The translations under genes and the position numbers were made by a program. Below the pieces are notes generated by a model. The model was not told where the DNA came from. It saw only the letters and a program-made list of their open reading frames with translations, and did not search any database. Shown here one piece after another: positions 13,615-27,951 of a stretch of 64,000 nt of DNA. The stretch lies in the NCBI GenBank assembly GCA_900239685.1, contig OENT01000043.1, positions 1-64,000 on the forward strand. The letters run 5' to 3'. The stretch is from Rotaria macrura. Lineage: Eukaryota > Rotifera > Eurotatoria > Philodinida > Philodinidae. Numbering within the stretch: the first letter of the stretch is position 1; every line of letters begins with the position of its first letter.

Positions 13615-16600
13615 ATGATGGACGCCAATAGAGCTGAAATGGAACTTGAAAGTAATAAATTGCGTAAGCAATTAGGTGGATTTCAGGTATTGAAAATTTT
13701 TGATTCATTTATTTTTTATTATTCAAAATTCGATTTCATGATTTTCCATTATATATATATTATAGTCTGAACTAGAATCCATTCGAATAAGAGTTCAAAA
13801 ATTAACTGAAGAAAATGAAATTTTACGACGTGACCTACGACGTACCGTTGAAGAACGTCTGTCAGGTGTTCATCCAGAGAATATCTTAAATTCCAATAAT
13901 GATTCAATTATTGCCATACAAAAGAAACAATTAGAATTATTAGAAGAAGAAAAAGAAGATATTTTGAATCTATTTGAACAAAGCAAACAGATTATAACTA
14001 AACTTGAAGAAAAAATCGAAGATTTGGAACATCCATTAAAACCACATTTAATCAAACTTGATATGCAAACGAAGCAGGTTCGCAGTTTTCAATATGTTTT
14101 CTTATTGCGAAAATACGTAGCAAAATGAAAATATTCGGTTGATCATATTTATTTAGGCACAAGAAGAACATGCTCGAGCTGAAGTGCAACTCATACAAGA
14201 AATAAACGTCATACGTGAAGAACTAACGTATGAAATCTATTTGTCTATTTTTACATTTTTTCTTAAGATCATCTCATTTTTATTTTTCTTAGAAAAAGAA
14301 GCAGAGATTTAGTCAATTGTCAACTACATGTCAAAGAATTAGAACGACAAAATGCAACACTTCAATCTGAAGTTTATCAAAAAGTAAAAACGATAAACAA
14401 TACACTATTTTTTTTTCTGATGGATGAAAATAATTTTATGTTTCTTCTTCTTGTTTGTTATAGCAAGATGATTTACGTAATCATTTAAAGAAAGAAATCG
14501 GATATGATGGAACTTTAGTTGCATTTCAAAATTCAATTGATGCACTTGAAGTTAGGCAAGTAAAATAAGAAAAACAAAATCCTAATCATTGAGCAATAGT
14601 TGTCATAATGTTTATCGTACATACATGCATATTACCCTCACAGTTATCTAATTTTGCATAACCCATTTGATTTGTTCCATTATATTAAATATATCAACGT
14701 TGCTTATGACGAGCCCATAAATACATATGTAAATATGGACTCAATTGAAAATTAGTTGTTTGCCGTTTTAGAAAATTTTTTTTTAGGCCAGAATTAATTC
14801 GTTTATTGAGTGACAACTATGATGTGTATGTACATGGTTGTAATTATAAGCCTATTGAACAATTAGATTTGAACAACGGAAAAATACAACAAAAATAAGT
14901 CGCAACAGAATTTTTTTCATGGTCATATTGTCCTGTATTTTTTTTTGAAGCCTTTAAAAACAAGCATGTCTGTTCTGTATTTACCTAAGTTTTCAATTAC
15001 TCTGCACAAGAGTAATTTTAGATTTAAGATTGATCGTCATGATTTATTTTCGGTGCTAAGTGTCGCGGAAAAATCCTTGTCATTTGCTCAAGTGATTTTT
15101 TTTCATAGGAAAACAAATTTGTAGTTAAGAAAATAAAAAATCAATGATAAATTTTTACTAAACTGAATAGAATATCCTTGTTGATTTATTCGTGTTTATC
15201 AACAATCACGAGATCATCATTCAATAAGATTTTCAATACTGATTTTACTGAACTTTTGAGACTTATTTGATTTTTTCTAATAATTAATACGACAACAAGA
15301 AATCTTCCTGAACTCGGCGTTAACTCAAGTTCACTAACAATCACTCGTCATTCTACATGTAGACTCTTTTTTCATATAGATGTTAGTTGAGTCAAACTGA
15401 CAGAAAAGATTAGAATGTTTTTATCGAATAAATCTAGATAATTGTCGTTTTCCTTGAATTTCATGTTCTCATGGGAGGGTGCCGAAATTGATTTGGGATC
15501 GTGTTAGTATGAAGTATAGAAGTTCATTAGTCAAGTGTGTGACACTTCGTATTTGTTATGTTTTTTTTTAGACTCGAACATGCCATTAAGGAAAAAGAAA
15601 CTGCTCTAGAACAACGAGACGATATGGAATCGAAATTGAGAGATCTTTCACAAAAGAAGTAAATAGTTTCTAATTTTTATCACACATAATAGTTATTCAC
15701 TTTCTTTCGTTTTTCAATAATCAAGTCATTCTCTACAAGAAAAACTAGCTGAAGCCATAGATCAATTACAACAACACGTTCATGTTCATACAACTGTTGA
15801 TCATCCGCATGATGGTGATCATGATCGAGTTGAACATGAACGAATCCATCGAACAATCGATGAACTCATTGAACAAGCAGCTGTTAAAACACGTACCGCT
15901 GTATGAAGATCTTTGCTTATTTACTTTGACTATTTTCATAATTGCAAAATCTTGATTGGTAAAACAATCTAGGTTGAAGACGTACGACAACAGTATAATG
16001 AAAATTTACAAAAAATCATGCAAGAATATAACAAAATGGAAGGTGTACGTAAAATATTTAAAATAGAAGACGCTTATATTTACAACTAAAGAGAATTCTA
16101 TTCTTGTCTAGGAATTAAATCAAAAACAACTTGAATTCGATAAATGCTTAAGAGCTAAACGAACTGTAGAAGAAGAATTAGAAAAGGTAACAGTGAATCG
16201 TCAACGAAAAAGAAAATAATATTCAGAGAGAAAAATATTCTTTCGATTTGTTATTTAATAGATATTACATGAACGACGTCTTAATCTTGACAAGAATGCC
16301 TTAGATAATGAAGATTTAGCTAAACGATGTTTTCAAGCTGAACGTGAACGAGATGAAACACAAATAAAACTTGAACAAAGTCAACAAACTTATAAAATGC
16401 TTCAACAATCGTATGATGCTGAAAAATTAAATCATGAACATAAACAAAAAGAATTAACTGAACGATTGCAAAAGATAACGAGTGATTTGGATAAAATGAC
16501 TCGTGATTATACAGCTACATTTAATGATTTAAATGAAGTCAAGAGAAGATTATCATCAACACAAAATGAACAGACATTAATGCAAAGGCGAATGGCCGAA

Positions 16601-18601
16601 TTAGTAAAGAAAAACTTGATTTCTAAAAGGATGTTTTTTTTAGATGCACGCATTTTTTTTGCATTTTATTTACATTTAAGGTTAAAAGACATGAAGAACA
16701 GACAATTGAAAAGGAAAAAGAATGCTTAGTACGTTTGACGCAGAGAGATGAAGTTAATCGAGTAACATTCAATGAACTACGTAATTTGGTTAATCGACAA
16801 CAACGAATGATTGTAAAGTAAGACAAGAAAAATCTTAAAAAGTTTCGAGAACATAGAGTAATTTCTATTGAATATTGACTCAATTGCGGGTCACTCGACA
16901 ACTGATTCATCGATTCATCAATAGTTAGTTACAATCGAACATCTATCGAATTAAAAAGACAACATATATATTTTAATGGTTCGGTTCGAATAATAGTCAT
17001 TTTTGTCAACAACATATTTTTTAATTGTTTATCAAACAAGTATAAGTAGTGCCGTAGGCTAACAACGAAATTACAGTTTTGCTCTCTCTCAATATTTTTT
17101 TCTTTAATGTAAATTAGATCAATTATTATCTATGGCTACTGTTGGTCTGTGTAAAGATATCCGGCGATAAATTGAAAATAGTATCTTAATTAGATAGTCT
17201 GAGTATCTATGATCTGTAATCGTGATATCGTCGCTAAGTAATCAATTAGACACAAATGTATGTAAATAGACATAGAATATTTTCTCAATTGCACGTACTC
17301 TATTCCATAATTGCTTTGGTTATACAACAATGTGTGTTAGATATCAGAAAACAAAGAACTGACTTTTTATGTCTTTCAATCTCAAAAAACAAAAAGTAAT
17401 CAAGATTATTAATGTTGCACTCGAGCTATTCCAAAATGTAAATTTAAAGAGTAAGCCAACGGCAATATTACTCTTTATCTCGGAAAAAAGACATTTTTGA
17501 AAATAAACTGTTCAGTATTGATTCTAATATATTCTGTCTCAAAACTTTTGCACAACTGGTTATCCATTTCAATTCATGAATAATGATTCATTTATCTTAG
17601 ATATAAAGAAGAATGTCACACGATAGCTAGTCAAAGTGAAACAAAGATCAATGAACTGAAACAAAAACTAGATAATCTACGTGCACGTAATGAACAGTTA
17701 CAATCTGAAAGTGCTGATGTCAAACGAAAAGAAGCTGAAGTTAGTTATACTATTCATTAATATTTATATCAGAAAAATTTCTATATTTGATCTATTTAGA
17801 TGGATCGAATTCTTGCAAAAAATGCTACACGAATAAAAGTACTAGAAAATCGTTTACACGATGCAGAGGAACAAGCTATTGAAGCATCAAGACGAGTATG
17901 TAACCTATTCATTTTATTCTGATTGATATGATAGAAATCAACAATGATTATATGTCAATAAAAAGCTTAAAATAAATTCATCCATCGATTTTAGATAACT
18001 TTTTTTCAGAGTCTAAGTTCATTCGTTCACAGACCGTTCAATCGATAAAAATTAAATGGATTATGACTGAAAATATCATCTGTATTCTTTCTGACTGAGA
18101 TAGAACTTAGTTCATTTGGTATTTATAACAAGACTTGATTAAAGATTCATTGTAGTTCTAATCATTCTATTAACATTAATATTCAACATACTTAGTTTTT
18201 AAACTAAGTATCATGATATATTCTGTATGAGATAACAAGAATCGTATGTAAATTAGATACATCGGTAATTGTAGATTGACTTGATGAGCGATATTGCTCC
18301 GTTGTCATCAAAGTGAAAGAACTAGTAGAACGATTGCGAGTCTACCGATTATAAAGACTTGAAAATATCAGAGTAGTACATACATTCAACGATATAAAAC
18401 TTGATGACAGTTATAGTTGTTTAAAGACAAATATAATGATACCTAGAATGAACTTTATGTCTTTTGGCTTGCATGATTGTTGAGTAATGTTCGAGACTAT
18501 GAATTGTATATCGATGTTTTGTTTAGGTTGCTAGACAACTAGTACGTGATCGACTAGCTATAACACAAGGTGATCATTTTTCATCCTCGACAACGCGGTA
18601 A
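13615..18601 (+). CDS. SCLT1: Sodium channel and clathrin linker 1-like coiled-coil protein
   Basis: Exons: 13615-13686, 13766-14077, 14157-14227, 14293-14383, 14464-14555, 14787-14825, 15572-15658, 15726-15900, 15973-16042, 16112-16186, 16262-16603, 16681-16817, 17601-17739, 17800-17895 and 18527-18601, about 624 residues against 688 in human. The product is nearly all coiled coil. It matches the vertebrate protein in order: TEENEILRRDLRRTVEERL near the N-terminus, RTVEEELEK, then RCFQAERERDETQIKLEQ, VNRQQRMIVKYKEE, and RLHDAEEQAIEASRR at the end. SCLT1 sits on centriole distal appendages and is needed for ciliogenesis. Oddities: the intron after 14555 has a GC donor (AG|GCAAGT); exon 14787-14825 is only 39 nt; the 16042/16112 junction is out of phase with the only canonical sites, so a base may be wrong or splicing is unusual. 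The start at 13615 is the first in-frame ATG after an upstream TGA; a 5' exon cannot be excluded. Confidence 0.75.
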
Positions 18602-19346
18602 TATCATGATCTTTGCTTCATCATACGTCAATTATCAACATTCAATCAATATGTATCATTTTAGACCGAACCATTCAACTTCATTATTCAATTTAACAGC
18701 ATTTAAACCGCCTATTGCTCCTCTAACATCAATGACCGATAACTTGGAATATCTGTCCGATGAAAAATAACATTTACATAATTTGTGCAATTATTTTATT
18801 ATGACCTAGTGTGAAGAAATGATCGAATTTTTTTGCATTCAAATTTTAAGCAGATAGAAAGAATGTGAACTAGTTTTTTTTTTTTACCTAGACGTGTGTT
18901 TATTATCGGAAATAAAATAAAGATAGAGAAAGGAAACTATTTTCTTCAAACGAAAACGATTGACCACAAAATATGATCGTCATACAGAATTTTATCGCAT
19001 GCATAATATATGTACCTAGAACGACGAAGAAATTCTATTGTTATCAACGAATGTGAATAGTCACATATTAGTTTTACATATTGTATTCATTTGTTTTGTT
19101 TTTTTTTTTTTGTTACATTATGAAGCAACAAGAGTCAGTAGTATCCTTATTAGAGATTTTTTTTTCTCATGATATGAAAGACATTAATTAAAACAACGAA
19201 GTAGAAGTAAACGGAGAAGAAGAATTCATGATGGAATGAAATCAAGTCACTGTTATAATTTAAAATAGATATTAACAAATAGAAGAAAAACTAACAAGAG
19301 ATATTTTTTTTTCGTGGAAACAAAGGAAATATATTTGATTATGTTT
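18602..19346. other. Convergent intergenic region
   Basis: About 745 bp lie between the stop codons of SCLT1 (plus) and the convertase (minus). It is AT-rich with T runs and holds the two 3' UTRs; an AATAAA lies near 18912 on the plus strand. I see no gene. Confidence 0.5.
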
Positions 19347-22300
19347 TCAAGTCTGATCTGTATGATTCATTGAGATTGTTGTATCAGTACAGAGATTCTG
19401 TTTTGAATGACCATTCATCGTTATTAATTTTGTTTCATCATCATCATCATGATCATCAGCATTATGTAACATAACATATTCAACATTAACATGGTCCCGT
19501 CTGGATGTTAAATGTGAACTTAATATTTGACGAAGACCAACTATAATTAAACATATGATAATACTAATAAAAAATATAATCAATACAACAATAATGAATA
19601 TTTGATATGAATCATTGATTTGATTAAATTTGTTTCGCATTATATTAATCGGTGATGTTAACCATTTGTCTGTGAATGTCGATGGATTTACAAGAGGATG
19701 TAGACAAAAACCTTTGAAAATGACGAACAAAAAACAAAAGGATTCGATTAATTTATTTTAAATGTTTCCTAGTTTTCTTAGGGAATCTATGAAATTTTAA
19801 AGTTTTTTCTTACCATCCCATGACGATCCACATTGACAACAATCTTTCGTTGTTGCATTCGATGTACAACAATATAAACATTGATGAGTGAACGTATCAA
19901 GTGCCATTGGAAAACTACATTGACGACAATAAGAACCTGGATTTAAACATTGAAGGCAATTATTTGTACAGAGTTTACATTTCTAAAGAAAAAATAAAAT
20001 AAATATGTACTGAACCATAGTACGCGATAGAATTTTTCTGCTTTTTAGTACAATTATTTCGAACTGAAATCTTTAGATTCTTTCCGAACTTTCGAATAAC
20101 TAATTTAATATTAATGACAAGGTAAAGAATATTCTCGATAAGTATTAGAAGGCTTTTTCTTCGTTTCATACTGCTAGTAAAGCATTATTGATGATGAACA
20201 AGACTGACGTGAGACATATTTGATGATTTTTAGAGTGCTCTGAGGAGCAAATGTTGTTGAAAAATACTAGTGTTCATTTTCTTTTATTCTCAATTTTCAA
20301 CTATCGACTTACAGCCTCATCTTTGTCAAAATAATTTCCATTTGGACATTGACTTAAGCAATGCTTTTGTTTTGCATCCAAGTTGAAACCTTGTGTACAA
20401 ACTTCACAATCATCTTCTGTTGGTCCTTAAAAATTCGTGATTGAGCAATAAGAAAACTAATGAATGCATGTTTTTCAAAATCAACTAATTATTTACCGGT
20501 ACAAGAATCACAAATCGGATGACATGATAAACATTGCCGATTAGATATGTAATAACCAGTCGGACATTCTTTAATGCACTGATTATTGAATAGGACTAAT
20601 GGGTCAGCACACGTGAAACAATTCGTTGAATTTGAACATGTTAAACATTGAGTTTGACAAACTTCACAACGATCACCCAATAGAAAGGTACTATAAAAAT
20701 AGATATGAATGTATACATAAATCAGTAGATTTCTTTTCTCAAGTCGTTAGTCTTTACCCAGGTTTACATATTGGAACACAATTTGAATCGACTAATTTGT
20801 ATCCTTTTGATGCATCACATTGATAACATGAACTAATATTGTTACATGCTGCACATCCAATGGGACATTGTAAACAAATGAGTGTTTCGAAATCTATTGT
20901 CTTTTTTTCACTTTTAAATGATCCTAATGGACATTGATTTACACAATGTCCGTCATCAAGAAGAACTTCATTGTTTAAATTACAAGCGATGCAATCATTA
21001 GGTTTAGGTCCACTACATTGAGAACATGATCCATGACAAGTATGCATTTCACCTGTATTTATATCAAGATAGTACGGTTTGCCGGTATGTTTTTCACAAC
21101 GATGATTATCAGGTAGAAAAACATAGCCTAATTTGCAAGAGATGCATGATGATTCACTTGATGATGTACAATTCAAACATGTTTCATGACATGGTAAACA
21201 TTGCGATGAACTTATAGACATATAAAATCCGGACGAACATGATGATACACATGTATGATATTGAAGATACGGATATTTGCTTGTCTTATCGCATGATTTA
21301 CATTGACTGATTTGTGATCCACTACACGTTAAACATCTTGAATCACACCATCGACAGCTAGACACACACACACACAAACAGAGCATAAAGACTTTGTAAT
21401 TCAAAAAGAAAAGAATAAATAGAAATAATTTACTCGTTTTCATTAAAATCAAAATATTCATTTTCTTCACAAGATTTCGATCCTTTGATACAGTCAGTAT
21501 CTTTAAGAGCATAACCATCAGGACATGATGTACATACATCAGAACTTGTTTCACATGATGCACAATCAGTTTTACAACGAATACATTTTCTAAGATGAAG
21601 ATCTAATTGTTAAGACAAACGAAAACTTTAAAATAATGTTCAATCGATTTACTTAGATGTTTTACCTGTATAATACTTTTCCGGACAAGATTCAACACAT
21701 GTCATTGCATCATGTATAAGAAATAAATCTGATTTACAACTTATACAACTCGTTTCACTAGCATTTCGACATGAACCACATTGTGTATGACATGGTAAAC
21801 ATAATTTATCTGCTTCATATGGATAGGTGCCTTCCGGACATATGCCAACACAACGGCTAAAGAAAATACACAAATAGTATCATTTTTCTCAAAATATTAA
21901 TAACTCACAATTTTTCATTTGTTAATGGTTGTTTGAAATGTCGACATGCTGTACAATTCGTATCTGTACTATCACATGGTTGATCAGGTTTACATTCGAT
22001 GTGACACTGAAACATAAGATGTCTGATAAAATTTACAATAAAAGAAATAAGATTCATTTAAAAGAAAAAAGCAATCCACGCTAAATCTTATTCTGCATTA
22101 AAAAACAAAAGAATCATAACGTATAGCAGAGCACTTTTCATCAAGATCATAGAGCGCATTAGAAAACAAGATGAAATGCATCTAAAAAAGGCATATTTAA
22201 ACACTTATCCATATTCATAAGATTGATATCAATACGTTTTAAAATATGCTATAACATGTAAAGAAACAAAAGAATACGACATTCAATGTACAGATCGTGC

Positions 22301-25300
22301 TTTTAACATTAATACTTCTTTTTTTCTTGTACTGCCACTGTGTGCTATCTCGTTCACTTTTTTATATCGCTCTCTAAATAATCTTCATTCCTATGTTTAT
22401 GTCAGTCATGTTTTTGTTTTCATTTCTTCAAAGAATAATCTTTAAAAGTTAAACGACATATAAAAGCAAGATACAGAGACAGATATAACTGTTCACTTTA
22501 TTAGAAGTAGAAAACAGTAATAATTAAAAAAAATATGTATGAAAAATGAACGAGATTATGCTGGCCTACTGTTTTGTTTTTCATTTAAAAAGATCATAGC
22601 AATAGTGTTTAGTATTACGGTTTTGATCGTTTGAATCTGAAAACACGTCACTGTTCAAAAAACAAAGATAACAAACGGAATGTAAACAAAGACGAAGCAA
22701 ACAAAATATCAACTAAGATATATAAAACCAATTTTGATTAGATGGTTAAAATCAATTGCGATAATGATTTGCTTTTCTATATTTCGATCTACTTGTAAAA
22801 GTTGGTCGAAATAGTTGAATGTGTTGTTTTGATCTTCGCCAACGATCATAACCAATTGTATGCAAAAGTTTAAAAACAAGCTAGAAGAAGAAGAAGGAGG
22901 AGCACCGTTCACAAACTAAATCATTCATGATTACAAAAACTCATTGCAGATTAAATTCAAAATGATAAAAAAAAATATTAATAGTAACTGTTATAGAAAA
23001 TAAACACAAACAGTGAAGAAAAACTACTATCACATTTTCCACTAGAGATTCAAATAAAAATAATTAGAAATAAAAGAACATATGAGAATAAATAGTGAGA
23101 TAAAAATATAGATTGAGAAGACGAATCGAAATATAACGACGGATAGAGACTTACACTAGATCGATCGGGTTCGAATGGTGACTGAATACTTGTAGAACGA
23201 GGTGAAATAGGATATTCACGAGTGCCATGTACAACTAATTTCCAAGATAACAACGTTGCTAAAAATAAAAGAAAAATAATTAAAATGCGAAATATAATAC
23301 AAAATATTTAAAACCATCAATCATAGGTTGTATCTTATTATTTGAAAACATTCGATATGACAAAGAGGAAATAACGAAATATTCATGAGAGAAGATTACT
23401 GTTTAGGGTTAAAGTTCAAGATGTACTCTTCGATAGATGATACTATCATTCACGATAAATAGGATACAGTATTTTTCTAAATGTTTTCATTATATCTGCC
23501 ATCGTTTGCTTGAAAAATATCCTAGGATAATTATTTCAAACGCCAGAATTGATGGAATTTGTTTTCCTTTTCTGATACTCATCTTAATCAATTAGTCTCT
23601 TTTCATAATCTGTTTGGTATCATTTTTTTTGTTTTGAAATGTTCTATTTTTCAAGAACAAAAAAAAAAGCATTAAATGCTTGTTGGCTGTTCTTGATTGT
23701 GTCACGATTAAATCTTAATTTTCGACATTTAATTTCTTTTTTTCAATTTCAATATGTCAAAACGTCGTGCTTGATAATGTCTTAATTTAATCTTTGTTGC
23801 AGCTATATGAAAAGAGTACTTCTATGACTTGAGTGTCATTTTTTGAGATGTTGGAATTTTCATCCTTCTCTTCATTTGAAAAGTTAAGAGAATCATGCTC
23901 CTGTGCTTTAGAATGCTTTTTCAAATGAGGAAAATTATTAATAATTAACGTCATTAAGATCTTCAAAGAATTGTTGGTTTCCGGATGATTTAGTTGCAAT
24001 TTTTTTACTTCTATTTCTTGAATGTCTAGAACAAACTTCATGATTTACAACTAATAAATTTATCAGACACTTAACATAACATAAATAAGTCATAAGCGTT
24101 GAATTTAGTTGATCAAAAATCGTTTCTTAATGGGATTGCAATGACCTTTACTTAAATTCGTCAGACAAAGAACTTTGATTAAATTTCTCGTAGGATTCAG
24201 AACATTACATCGTCTAGTCACAAATTATCGGCTTACATATATATATATCTAATTTTCCAATCGAAATCTACTGAGAATTTGCTTCGGCATTTATTCTTTT
24301 TTTTTTAACGTAACAAGTCAGATTTGAAGAATGACAAGAATTAATCACTGACACAATAGGGAAACGTTAGATTTATATTTCAAATATGTTTATCAAAAAT
24401 TAATCTACTAGAAAAACTTTGAATATTGTACGAAGAAAAGCAAAACATGTCTTGAGTGTTTGTCGATAAACATTAAGACTATTACTATTTAGCAAGGGAA
24501 TCTTGTTAACAAATATTTAATCATAATTCTGCATCTATATTTGAGATATAGTTCAAATATAAGTGTTAAGCTACTTAATTACTCATTTTCAACATCAAAC
24601 ACAAAAACAAATGAGTTCTTCATCGAATAATATAATGTAATCGATAGACATGTTTATTTCCGTGTTGCTCCATGAAAACAAATATTAATCAGCGTAGAAT
24701 CGAATTTTATATCTTCTATTAGTCACATTCAATATTATATATTCATGAGATAATAGATTAGATTTAACTTCATCAAATAAGTTTCTTTGACAAACATGAT
24801 ATGTTCTCAGGGTGTTTTTTTTTCTTAGATTTTGAATTCTTCATAATTAACAAATAAATAAGAAATTTTCGCCTATCATATTTGTATCTATTACTCACCT
24901 GATCCTCCGCCAGTATTGACTATTTGAAGTTTCCATTGTCCATGTGGTACTTCACCCCATAATTGTACAGTTAAAAATGGCCAATCTTGAAAACCTTTAT
25001 TACTTTGATCGCGTTCTCGTTTCTAAAGATAACAAATGAAATAAAAAAACCATTTTATGTTTTTTTTATGATTTCCTTCATTTGTTTTATTGTGAAATGT
25101 TTTTACTGGTAAAATTTGTGTTTTGGTATTGGATGGTGAATAAAGATAAATTTCAATTTCACCACGTCTATCGGTTAATAATGTAACAAATGCTTGTACT
25201 TGTTCAATATAATTCACTTCATGTCGTGGATCAATATCACTTTTGCACTCGACTAAATTCAATGAAAATATCTGATCGGAACGTGCAGTTATTATTCGTT

Positions 25301-27951
25301 TTGGAGGAACCGTAATCGATTCACATGATGACATTGGTGGAACGTTTTTCCAACCACTTGCATACCATGTCATTAAACCAGCATCCATTAGACCGAAACC
25401 AAATCTACTACTTACTAGATAAATAAAAAGAAAACTTAAAACGAATGTAAACGAAAATGTTTCTTTGTACCATTGAATCCGGCAGCATTCCGTATAACAT
25501 TTGTATTTGATGGAATAGCATCGGGACGTGAACCAAGAACTGTTATATGCATAACATCACGCCATGTTAAAGTCGGACTAGAAACGAAAATCATATCTAT
25601 TGTATTGAGAGAGAAAAAAAGAACATAGAACAATCGATTAATTACTTTGCTTCAAGAACAAGAGCATAAATAGCTGCAGCTAATGGTGCTGCAGCTGATG
25701 TACCTGTGTGATGATTTGTACATGCATGATTTAAATCCGTCGTAAACTTAAAAAAAACAAATCATACAATAAATGAGATACAACGAAACAGAACGTTGTT
25801 AACAAAACTCTACGAGATTAAAAAAGTATGTAATACGATAGGACTGTTAGGATGAAATAGAAAGATGATTGATCCATACGCCTGTGTCAGTTGATGAATA
25901 TCTCGTAACATTTAATTCGCATTGACTATGAATTATATTAATCATAAATGAAACAACAGTACAAGATAACCTATCGCACAAGCCCTACATTAGATTTTGT
26001 ATCATTTGATCATCTATCGAGAGATTTATTCGAATTGAATAGAAACAACATTTGTCTATATTTCAATATTAAGACTAGAATTGTTATAGATTCTAAATTT
26101 TGTACGATTATATTTAACTTGAAGAAAGAATGTATATTCAAACATGTCAAAGATGAAAACTTGTCAAGTGTTGAAAATCTTCTATTTACTCAATTCAATA
26201 GATCGTATTAGTGAAATGTTATAGAAGCGAGTGAATTTGAAAGAAACTTGTAATTACTATTAAAATTCTACAAGAATCTTCGATTCATATCAGATAGACT
26301 CAAGTGAAACATAAATTTTCTTTATTTATTTTTTGTTCTTTTTAAATCTTAATAGCATTGCAAAACGGTATACGTTTCAATGTTCATCTGTGCTACATAC
26401 GATATCACGTTCCCCAGTATTTGATTGACCACTACTATATGCTGATGCAAGAGTTGCCGAACATTCTTCCAGATACCATGGTTTATTTCCATGTTCGGTT
26501 GTTGCACTAATAGCAATCTAGGAAAATGATTTCTAGATACAAGTATCTATTGACGTTTTTGCTTTTATCATACAGTATAAATCGATGTTATATAGCCATC
26601 ACATGCACATGAATCTGATAGTCGACCACCATTTCCACTAGCCCAAACAAAAATGGAACCTTTACCCCCTCGTCCCTAGAATGGATCGATAGAAAAGCAA
26701 TGTTACAATTAAAGAAAATATAACTTCACTTACATTTAGAGCACCATTTTCAAATGCTTTTTTTGCTAAACGACCAGGTCCATCAACAACAATACCATTA
26801 TCATCGGGTCCCCTAAGGAAATAAAATCATATGTGAAGATGCTAATGTCTATTTTTCAATTGAGCATTCTATTTACCAACTAGCTGAATAAATATCAATG
26901 TGATCTTGTCGATGACTAAGCGATCGTGCTTCAACACTATCTGTTACATCACCGTCTAACATTCGAATACCACCTACTCTAGCATGATAAGCAATACCAA
27001 CTCCACATAAATTATTATTGATCTTTGCAGCAACTTCACCAGCACATCGAGTTCCGTGTCTAAAATAAGAGAAGTTTCTTATTATGTTTAAAAAATGAAT
27101 CCAATATAATATCTCGTACTTATTTTCATTTGTTGGTTCGTATCGTGGTGTTGGATCATCATCATTACCATTGATATCCGTACTAGCTTCTTTATCCTAT
27201 GCATATAACATAGAGAAAATAATCCTCTATTATTAATAATAACACTTTCGAGTAAACAAACATAGTTCTCTGATAAGTCTGGATGATCAAATTCGAGGCC
27301 ATCGTCCAGAAACGTCACAACTTGTCCACGACCGGTGAAACCCATCTCCCAAGCTCCAGTAACATTTAGATCGGGTACCGTGGGCATTCGTGAGTGTCTC
27401 ATCTATAAAAAAAAATGAATCGATCAATAATAAACAAAAGTCAAACTGAGAATTCATCATTCTTTACCAAATACCACATTGAACTCCATTGTGGATCATT
27501 AAAAACAAATTCACGTTTTTGTCGTCTTTTAGGGACTTGACTTTCAGCCCATTCAACCTTAATAAATCCACATCCGAAATAAGAATATGTTCACTTACGA
27601 AATTCATTCTTACTTGATGATGCTCTAAAAGAAGATTAACAGGGTCAATACCGTCCTCAATAGCTCGTCGATATCGTCTATGATTTTCAGATAATGGATC
27701 TTCTTCAATTTCACAAAATCCATGGAAAATCTAAATAAATTCTCTTGTGACCATGAAAAAACAAAAATAATGAAACAAACCTGTCGAACATACTGATATC
27801 CATTTTCATGTGCAATTTGTTGACCTACTGTTGCACAATTACCTTTGACTTCAATAACGACTGATTTCGACGAAATTAGAGCTGGATTAGTTGCGAAAAA
27901 TAAGACAAAATACAAGATCAAATTTAAAATAATGGAAGGGACCATCATCAA
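19347..27951 (-). CDS. Proprotein convertase, PCSK5/furin-like, with Cys-rich repeats and membrane anchor
   Basis: Twenty-two exons, all in phase, give about 1239 residues: 27951-27781, 27730-27614, 27557-27468, 27402-27262, 27196-27120, 27059-26877, 26812-26734, 26675-26574, 26517-26401, 25746-25646, 25577-25471, 25414-25107, 25022-24899, 23258-23155, 22006-21909, 21856-21666, 21602-21434, 21357-20758, 20690-20497, 20425-20313, 19982-19814 and 19711-19347. In order: signal peptide, inhibitory prodomain, autocleavage site KRRQKR (106-111), S8B catalytic domain with Asp in LDDG (159/160), His200 (HGTRCAGE), oxyanion Asn301 (WASGNGGR) and Ser376 (GTSAAAP), the P domain, about ten furin-type Cys-rich repeats, a transmembrane helix (about 1155-1178), and a cytoplasmic tail with YVML and an acidic DDHDDDDE cluster. 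Such enzymes cut precursors after paired basic residues in the secretory pathway; the tail motifs resemble trans-Golgi sorting signals. All catalytic residues are present. A 1.1 kb intron separates the P domain from the Cys-rich part. Confidence 0.9.

Noticed and set aside
16604..16730. Read-through extension of the SCLT1 exon to a stop
   Set aside because: The frame after 16603 is intronic: GTAAAG donor and TTTAAG acceptor join two segments that both match SCLT1.
23155..23185. GATCGGGTTCGAATGG, like a tRNA T-arm
   Set aside because: It lies in the P-domain exon of the convertase and has no acceptor stem or anticodon arm around it.
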